Shown here piece after piece: positions 60,076-64,000 of a stretch of DNA of 64,000 bases (its first letter is position 1; each line of letters starts with the position of its first letter). The notes beneath the pieces were generated by a model. It searched no databases, was not told where the DNA came from, and saw only the letters and a program-made list of their open reading frames with translations. The position numbers and the translations under genes were made by a program. Origin of the DNA: JAGWRI01 sp035700805 (GTDB taxonomy: Bacteria > Gemmatimonadota > Gemmatimonadetes > Gemmatimonadales > Gemmatimonadaceae); assembly GCA_035700805.1 (NCBI GenBank), contig DASSOG010000046.1, positions 6,429-70,428 of the forward strand, written 5' to 3'.

Positions 60076-60628
60076 GCCTCTCACTCCGGCAACCAGGGAC
60101 GAGGCTGCGTTGCTTCGGCTGATCGAGGCTGAGCGAGCCCGAATCGCCGCGTATATGCGGACTGTGACGCCGGTGCCGGAGGACGTCAAGGATCTGGTGT
60201 CTCAGACGGTACTTGGTGCATGGCTCGCGCCACCGCCCATTGAAGCCCGCCGCGATCCGAAGGGCGCATTGATTGAGTTGGCACGCGCCGTGCGACGCGA
60301 CTACGCACACCGTCATCCGGTGGCACGCATCGTGCACGGCGGTGACCTGAGTTGGGTGGCGGCCGGCGACCGGGGTGATCGCGATGCGATCTCGCCCAGC
60401 GAAGCCGTGGAGCGTCGGAAATGGGGCGACCGACAGTTGGCCTTGCTCCCGAATGCGGAACGGGATGCGGTGGACCGCCATGTGTTGCAGGGGGAGTCTT
60501 ACCACCATATCGCGGAAGCGCTGTCGTGCACGGAGGACGCGGTGCGGAAGCGCGTTTCTCGTGGTTTGCTCCGACTCAGGAATCACCAAGCTGACGACCC
60601 GTTTCCACCCGGGCCGGCCGAAACTTGA
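60065..60628 (+). CDS. ECF-like RNA polymerase sigma factor
   Basis: A 187-residue protein resembling a small sigma-70 family factor. The region 2-like helix VPEDVKDLVSQTVLGAW corresponds to the core-binding DAEDLVQE segment of ECF factors. Region 4 is clear: LALLPNAERDAVDRHVLQGE, followed by the helix-turn-helix SYHHIAEALSCTEDAVRKRV and SRGLLRLR. ATG 60065 has AGGAG only three bases upstream, an unusually short spacing, while the frame is open back to 59945 through the ACCC repeat. Translation may therefore depend on the upstream leader start. No anti-sigma gene is adjacent. Likely targets are the downstream cysteine-rich peptide and DsbA genes; this is inference. Confidence 0.75.
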   Translation: MGDEPLTPATRDEAALLRLIEAERARIAAYMRTVTPVPEDVKDLVSQTVLGAWLAPPPIEARRDPKGALIELARAVRRDYAHRHPVARIVHGGDLSWVAAGDRGDRDAISPSEAVERRKWGDRQLALLPNAERDAVDRHVLQGESYHHIAEALSCTEDAVRKRVSRGLLRLRNHQADDPFPPGPAET

Positions 60629-60716
60629 CGGCTTCCTCCCCCCCGCGAGTCACCGATGGCCCGGAGGGGATGTCACAGAATCCGCTTATTTGACGCTAAT
60701 AGTGGAGGCTTGCGCT

Positions 60717-60735
60717 TGGGGGAATCTCACCCCCA
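60717..60735 (+). other. Hairpin in the leader of the cysteine-rich peptide gene
   Basis: TGGGGG/CCCCCA stem around a 7-base loop, 44 bases before the peptide start, within a 150-base gap that also has TTGACG at 60690-60695 without a recognisable -10. It may be a terminator of the sigma gene or a leader structure. Confidence 0.3.
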
Positions 60736-60778
60736 CGTGGCCGCCCTTGAGCGTTTCTCACATCGCGGAGGTGGCACC

Positions 60779-61051
60779 ATGATTCGGGAGTTGATCATTG
60801 GGGTTTCGGTGGCAGTCATCGGGGTTGGGGCGCACGCCGCGACCGCTCAGGCGGCCGCGGCCCAGTCGGGCGGGTGCTCGTGGGGCATATGCGTCGCTGG
60901 TGAGTGCCCAGGCGATGGCGGGTGGCAGCTTTGCAGGGACGAAGCTCCGGCGAACTGTCATGTTGACAACTATTCATGCCTTCCGAGAGACGGAGCTGAC
61001 TGCTTGGACCTAAATGACGCGTTCATCTGGTGCACCGGGGGGCCGTACTAG
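60779..61051 (+). CDS. Small secreted cysteine-rich protein (eight Cys)
   Basis: A 90-residue exported protein. ATG 60779 has GGAGG seven bases upstream. The signal peptide is LIIGVSVAVIGVGAHAATAQ with cleavage near residue 25-30. The mature part of about 60 residues holds eight cysteines (CSWGIC, GEC, QLC, ANC, YSC, ADC, IWC) spaced as in small disulfide-knotted domains, and is acidic with Gly/Asp/Trp. No known family is recognised. A perfect hairpin follows, then a DsbA-like gene that could form its disulfides. It could be a secreted effector, bacteriocin-like peptide or binding module; the sequence does not decide. Confidence 0.65.
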   Translation: MIRELIIGVSVAVIGVGAHAATAQAAAAQSGGCSWGICVAGECPGDGGWQLCRDEAPANCHVDNYSCLPRDGADCLDLNDAFIWCTGGPY

Positions 61052-61063
61052 CAGAAAACGGGA

Positions 61064-61086
61064 GACCCCCGGCTGTGCCGGGGGTC
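61064..61086 (+). terminator. Perfect hairpin between the cysteine-rich peptide and dsbA-like genes
   Basis: A 10-base perfect GC-rich stem (61064-61073 with 61077-61086) with a TGT loop, followed by GTTACTTG rather than a T-run. It may be a partial terminator that keeps the oxidoreductase expressed at a lower level than the peptide. Confidence 0.5.
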
Positions 61087-61110
61087 GTTACTTGAACGGA
61101 GTGTGTACAC

Positions 61111-61773
61111 GTGCGGACGCGAGAATTCATTCTTAACGGAGTGACCGTTGCTACGGGCATTTGTGCCGCGATAGTCGCCGTCAGTGTGCTCCGCGGGTCT
61201 TTGGGGCGCCGCTCGGTGGCTGCACCGACGCCCAAGGTCCTTCAGGCGCGCCAATGGCGCCCGCTGTTGCAAACGGGCCACCGCATTGGACCAACTGACG
61301 CCAAGCTGACGATCATTGAATTCGGTGACTTTCAGTGCCCGGTTTGTGGCGTCTTCGAGCGCACACTTGACAGCATGTGGACGCGCCATCCGAGCGAGTT
61401 CGCCGTTGTATTTCACCACTTTCCACTCAGCTACCACCCACTGGCATATCCATTGGCGCGCGCGTCAGAGTGCGCAGCTCATCAAGGGCGATTCACGGCG
61501 TTCCACGACTCGGTGTACGCGGAACAACGGCTGCTGGGAGTGGTACCAATCATTGAATTTGGAGTAAGAGCCGGCGTGCGTGATACGGCGGCGTTTCGGC
61601 GTTGCGTGCTGAGCACGTCGCCGGTGCCAGAAATCGACCGCGATGTGGCATATGCCAAGCAGATTGGTGTTCCCGGGACACCGGGAGTTATTCTTGATGG
61701 GACGCTGCGGTCAGGCGACGTTACGCTCCAGGAACTGGAACACGCGCTGAGCGAGGCGGAAGATGCAAAGTAG
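61111..61773 (+). CDS. DsbA-family thiol-disulfide oxidoreductase, membrane anchored
   Basis: A 220-residue thioredoxin-fold protein. An N-terminal hydrophobic segment (LNGVTVATGICAAIVAVSVL) exports or anchors it. The active site is Cys76-Pro-Val-Cys79 in FGDFQCPVCGVFERTL, and the cis-Pro loop is IGVPGTPGVILDG. The inserted helical domain between them matches the DsbA/DSBA-like thioredoxin (Thioredoxin_4) group. GTG 61111 has GGAG nine bases upstream. Its place directly behind an eight-Cys secreted peptide suggests a dedicated disulfide-forming role. A truncated second copy of the same C terminus lies at 62611-62715. Confidence 0.88.
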   Translation: MRTREFILNGVTVATGICAAIVAVSVLRGSLGRRSVAAPTPKVLQARQWRPLLQTGHRIGPTDAKLTIIEFGDFQCPVCGVFERTLDSMWTRHPSEFAVVFHHFPLSYHPLAYPLARASECAAHQGRFTAFHDSVYAEQRLLGVVPIIEFGVRAGVRDTAAFRRCVLSTSPVPEIDRDVAYAKQIGVPGTPGVILDGTLRSGDVTLQELEHALSEAEDAK

Positions 61774-61800
61774 ACGTGGGCCCGAACACTTGGCTGTCGG

Positions 61801-62610
61801 TTGAGTATATACCGGAAAGTAGCTAGAGACGTGCTGCTCGCCTGGCTCCCGGTGCTGCTTCTCCAATGCGCAGCCTCGGCCCAGGCGTCTGCCCAGGACT
61901 CGGTCGTCCTGCACGGCCGAGTCCTCACTGCCAATGGCGAGCCGCTGCAGGGAGCACAGCTCCAGGTCCTGCCCGTCGGCGCCGGGGCCGAATCAGACAG
62001 GATTGGGGCATTCCGGCTGGGGCCGCTCGCCCTCGGCACTTACCACGTTCGCGTGCGTCGAATCGGATTCAACCCCGATACGGTCACCATCTCGCTCCCG
62101 CGAGCGGGGGATGCGCTCGTCATTCGATTGACTGCGAGGCCCCAACAACTGGATCCGGTCTTTTCCTCCGCGTTGGAGCAGGACTTGCCCCGTGTGATGG
62201 CACGCATGCGACAGCACGTTGGAGCCACCGTGTTTGGCCCGCAATTGAGGAAGGAATACCCCGGGATTGGCATCGATGCTATCCTGGCCACTGACTCCGC
62301 GGTCTACCCGTTCATGCGTGGCGCGTCCTTCCCCCATTGCCACCCGAACGTGTTCGTGGACGGCAAGCCGCTCCCGCCAATGCCACCGATACCGCATCGG
62401 GACGCGATGCACCTGATTTTTCCAGACATGCGCATCCGGGACTTCGTACGCATGAAGGACATCGCAGTAGTTGAGGTGTACCGATGGGCTCGACACCAAA
62501 TCATTTCGGAACCGGGGGTGGCTCCAGATGCAGGGACGAATTGCGGCCCGACGATCCTAATTTGGACTAAAGGGTTCCATCAAAGGCCGTACAAGGGGGT
62601 ATCGCGCTAA
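61801..62610 (+). CDS. Exported carboxypeptidase-regulatory-like protein
   Basis: A 269-residue exported protein starting at TTG 61801 without a clear ribosome binding site. The signal peptide is LLAWLPVLLLQCAASAQASA. Residues about 35-115 form a CarboxypepD_reg-like Ig domain (LHGRVLTANGEPLQGAQLQV, GTYHVRVRRIGFNPDTVTIS). The C-terminal 150 residues contain VFVDGKPLPPMPP and IAVVEVYRWARHQI. These resemble the plug-like short segment (VDG followed by I-x-x-IEVYR) seen in secreted proteins derived from TonB-receptor plugs. No barrel follows. It is 27 bases behind the DsbA-like gene and is probably in the same transcript. Confidence 0.75.
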   Translation: MSIYRKVARDVLLAWLPVLLLQCAASAQASAQDSVVLHGRVLTANGEPLQGAQLQVLPVGAGAESDRIGAFRLGPLALGTYHVRVRRIGFNPDTVTISLPRAGDALVIRLTARPQQLDPVFSSALEQDLPRVMARMRQHVGATVFGPQLRKEYPGIGIDAILATDSAVYPFMRGASFPHCHPNVFVDGKPLPPMPPIPHRDAMHLIFPDMRIRDFVRMKDIAVVEVYRWARHQIISEPGVAPDAGTNCGPTILIWTKGFHQRPYKGVSR

Positions 62611-62715
62611 CGGTACGCTCGACTGCTGGAAACTCGCGTCATCGACGGCGTGCTGCGGGTGGGTGCGATCCCCCTTGCCGATTTGGAACGCGCGTTCCAA
62701 CGCGGTGGTAACTGA
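62611..62715 (+). pseudogene. 3' remnant of a second DsbA-family gene
   Basis: In frame directly after the previous stop codon, 34 codons end at TGA 62713-62715. The peptide VIDGVLRVGAIPLADLERAF aligns with ILDGTLRSGDVTLQELEHAL, the C terminus of the DsbA-like protein at 61111. Start codon, CxxC site and cis-Pro loop are missing. It is best read as the tail of a deleted paralogue, left by a tandem duplication. Confidence 0.6.
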
Positions 62716-62741
62716 GGTGAAACCCCTCCAGGAGATCCACG

Positions 62742-62789
62742 GTGATGCGTGAGGTGCCTGATCATGGTGAGCCTTTGTCAAGAAGTGTG
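62742..62789 (+). pseudogene. Start of a gene truncated by insertion-sequence material
   Basis: AGGAG at 62730-62734 lies seven bases before GTG 62742 (ATG 62745 follows). The encoded MREVPDHG then runs into the likely IS end at about 62769 and stops at TAA 62787-62789. The distance from the DsbA-remnant stop (26 bases) equals that between the intact DsbA gene and its neighbour (27 bases), which supports a duplicated gene pair whose second member was interrupted. Confidence 0.4.
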
Positions 62790-63890
62790 TAAATAGGCAT
62801 CAGGCGGCGCGCCGGTTTCGGGGTGGGGTGGTGGTGCGGACGCCGTCGGGAGAGGCGATGCCTTCGACGACAGCGGCACAGAGGTGGGCGGCGTTCAGTT
62901 TGCGAAAATGGTGTTCGACGACCAACAGGGTTTTCCAGATGAGCGCGGTGGCGTGCTCGACGACTTTGAAGCGCTTGGCCGCGGACGTGCGCAGCCGCAC
63001 CGCCGCGAAGGGCGATTCGATGACGTTCGTGGTGCGCAGGTGCCGCCAGGGCTCCCGCGGGAAGGCGTAGTAGGCGACCATGCGGTCCCAATCCTGGGCG
63101 AGCCGCTCGACCGCCTTGGGGTGCGGGCGGCGGTAGGTCCGGGCAAACCGATCCCGGAGCGTCGTGGCCGCGTGGGCGGTCTCGGCGTTCGCGATGGCTT
63201 GCAGGGCGACCTTGACCTCGGCCTGGTGCTTCTGGGGCACCCTGTCGAGCACGTTCCGGAGTTTGTGGTTCCAGCACCGCTGCTCAGCGCTTTCGGGGTA
63301 GACCGCCGCGAGCCCCCTCCAAATGCCGAGATGCCCATCGGCGATGGTGAGCTTGGGCGCCCGCAAGCCGCGGCGTTTCAGGTCGCGCAGCGCCGCGGCC
63401 CAACTCTCCATGGACTCGCGCTGCCCGCTGGTGACCGCGAGCACGCGCTTCTGGCCGTCGGCATCCGCCCCAATCAACACCAAGAGGGCCGCTTTGCGGT
63501 CCGCCAGCCCGGCCTTCACGTACACGCCATCGGCCCAGAGATAGGCCAGGCACAGGTCCGCGAGATCGCGCTGTTGCCACGCGGCATACTGGGCCTGCCA
63601 CGTCGCCTTCAACCGCACGAGCGAGATCGTACTGAGCGGTGCCCCGTCGCCCAGCAATCCCCGGAGCGCCAGTTCGAAATCCCCCAGCGCCAACCCATGC
63701 AAGTAGAGCGTCGGCAAGAGGGTCGTCACTTCCGGCGTGCAGCGCTGAAAGAGCGGCAGCAGCCGACTCACGAACCGCTCTTCGAGGGCGCGGACCCGCG
63801 GCCGCCGCACGGTGATCGTGCCGTTCATCAACGCCAATCGTCGGGGCTTCCCATGGCCAGGGTGTGTCCCGAGCTTAGTTGAAATTCAGA
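62769..63890 (-). mobile_element. IS256-type insertion sequence, left part damaged
   Basis: Contains the IS256-family transposase gene on the minus strand. The right boundary is placed at 62769 because the sequence GAGCCTTTGTCAAGAAGTGT, followed by GTAAATA, looks like the terminal repeat of this family. The matching inverted repeat is not found on the other side within the window. The transposase N terminus is missing there, so the boundary near 63890 is where homology is lost and not a true IS end. Confidence 0.55.
62800..63885 (-). CDS. IS256-family (mutator-type) transposase, N-terminally truncated
   Basis: The visible frame has 345 residues from TTG 63837 and is open, without a start, to 63885. 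The DDE catalytic residues are in YLWADGVYVKAG (first Asp), LTIADGHLGIWRGL (second Asp) and TTNVIESPFAAVRLR (Glu), with the family CWNHKLRNVLDRVP block between them. Full-length IS256 transposases have about 390-420 residues. Here the N-terminal helical DNA-binding part is missing upstream of GHGKPRRLALMNGTITVRRP, where an in-frame stop appears at 63886-63888. The element is probably inactive. Confidence 0.85.
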   Translation of the reverse strand: MSTKLGTHPGHGKPRRLALMNGTITVRRPRVRALEERFVSRLLPLFQRCTPEVTTLLPTLYLHGLALGDFELALRGLLGDGAPLSTISLVRLKATWQAQYAAWQQRDLADLCLAYLWADGVYVKAGLADRKAALLVLIGADADGQKRVLAVTSGQRESMESWAAALRDLKRRGLRAPKLTIADGHLGIWRGLAAVYPESAEQRCWNHKLRNVLDRVPQKHQAEVKVALQAIANAETAHAATTLRDRFARTYRRPHPKAVERLAQDWDRMVAYYAFPREPWRHLRTTNVIESPFAAVRLRTSAAKRFKVVEHATALIWKTLLVVEHHFRKLNAAHLCAAVVEGIASPDGVRTTTPPRNRRAA

Positions 63891-63910
63891 CGGCGTCGCT
63901 GGGAAGCCGC

Positions 63911-64000
63911 TCAAGCTGCGGCGGCATGGGTAGAGGAAAACTTGTGGTCCAGCACCTGCTGGAGCAAGGGGAGGTGGCGGTAGCCCTTCACCCGCCGGAA
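63911..64000 (-). CDS. C-terminal end of a second transposase-like gene (partial at window edge)
   Basis: Twenty-nine codons enter from the right window edge on the minus strand and stop at TGA 63911-63913. FRRVKGYRHLPLLQQVLDHK resembles the extreme C terminus of IS256-type transposases (an FRR-x-KGYRxLP block). If correct, another insertion sequence lies to the right and its 3' end abuts or interrupts the truncated element at 62769-63890. Confidence 0.5.
   Translation of the reverse strand, partial: FRRVKGYRHLPLLQQVLDHKFSSTHAAAA

Noticed and set aside
1..64000. tRNA or rRNA genes
   Set aside because: Intergenic regions were read for cloverleaf-like T-loop (GGTTCGAnTCC) sequences and none was found; almost all gaps are below 220 bases.

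Overview
The window is a GC-rich bacterial chromosome segment whose gene content suggests a Gemmatimonadota bacterium or a close relative. The reasons are the many secreted proteins whose signal peptides end in AQ or AQQ, two large BNR-repeat exoproteins, carboxypeptidase-regulatory-like proteins, and a Gram-negative envelope (TolC, TonB receptor, beta-barrels) combined with HprK and a complete PTS. This assignment is inference; no rRNA or other taxonomic marker is present. No tRNA, rRNA, CRISPR array or prophage was seen.

Layout. Positions 1-10.4 kb hold envelope and secretion genes: a membrane protein cut by the window edge, an M1 metallopeptidase, a TolC-family protein, a Tat-exported BNR-repeat protein, Sco1 and CtaG-type oxidase assembly factors, and a gamma-glutamyltransferase. 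Positions 10.4-23.7 kb hold a NadR-like kinase and a DEDDh exonuclease (minus strand), a quinone oxidoreductase, a rare kinase-M23-aminotransferase fusion, an outer-membrane/low-complexity gene pair, a tiny basic protein, asnS, a second BNR protein and mazG. Positions 23.7-36.7 kb hold two runs of coupled genes: alr-deoB-cdd-lipoprotein-barrel-histidine kinase, then miaB-comFB-comEC-fbp-acyl-CoA mutase.

Positions 36.7-54.9 kb are one almost gapless collinear run: fmdB, argS, pfkB-type kinase, purM, a secreted protein, the riboflavin genes ribD-ribE-ribBA-ribH, nusB, a glycosyltransferase, then hprK-EIIA-EIIB-EIIC-EIID-HPr-EI (a full mannose-type PTS with a Ser46-type HPr), metK, a DUF151 nuclease and a membrane-anchored protein. 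Positions 54.87-59.83 kb are a cobalamin riboswitch controlling btuF-btuC-btuD-btuB, with its own promoter. This fits the presence of a B12-dependent mutase subunit at 35.1 kb.

The right end (59.8-64 kb) is accessory-looking and less GC-rich by eye. It holds a sigma-factor-like gene preceded by an (ACCC)n repeat inside a short leader ORF, an eight-cysteine secreted peptide, a DsbA-like thiol oxidoreductase, a carboxypeptidase-regulatory-like protein, a truncated second DsbA copy, and IS256-type insertion sequence material that runs off the window. The repeat-controlled sigma gene plus cysteine-rich peptide plus DsbA cluster is the best candidate here for an undescribed system.
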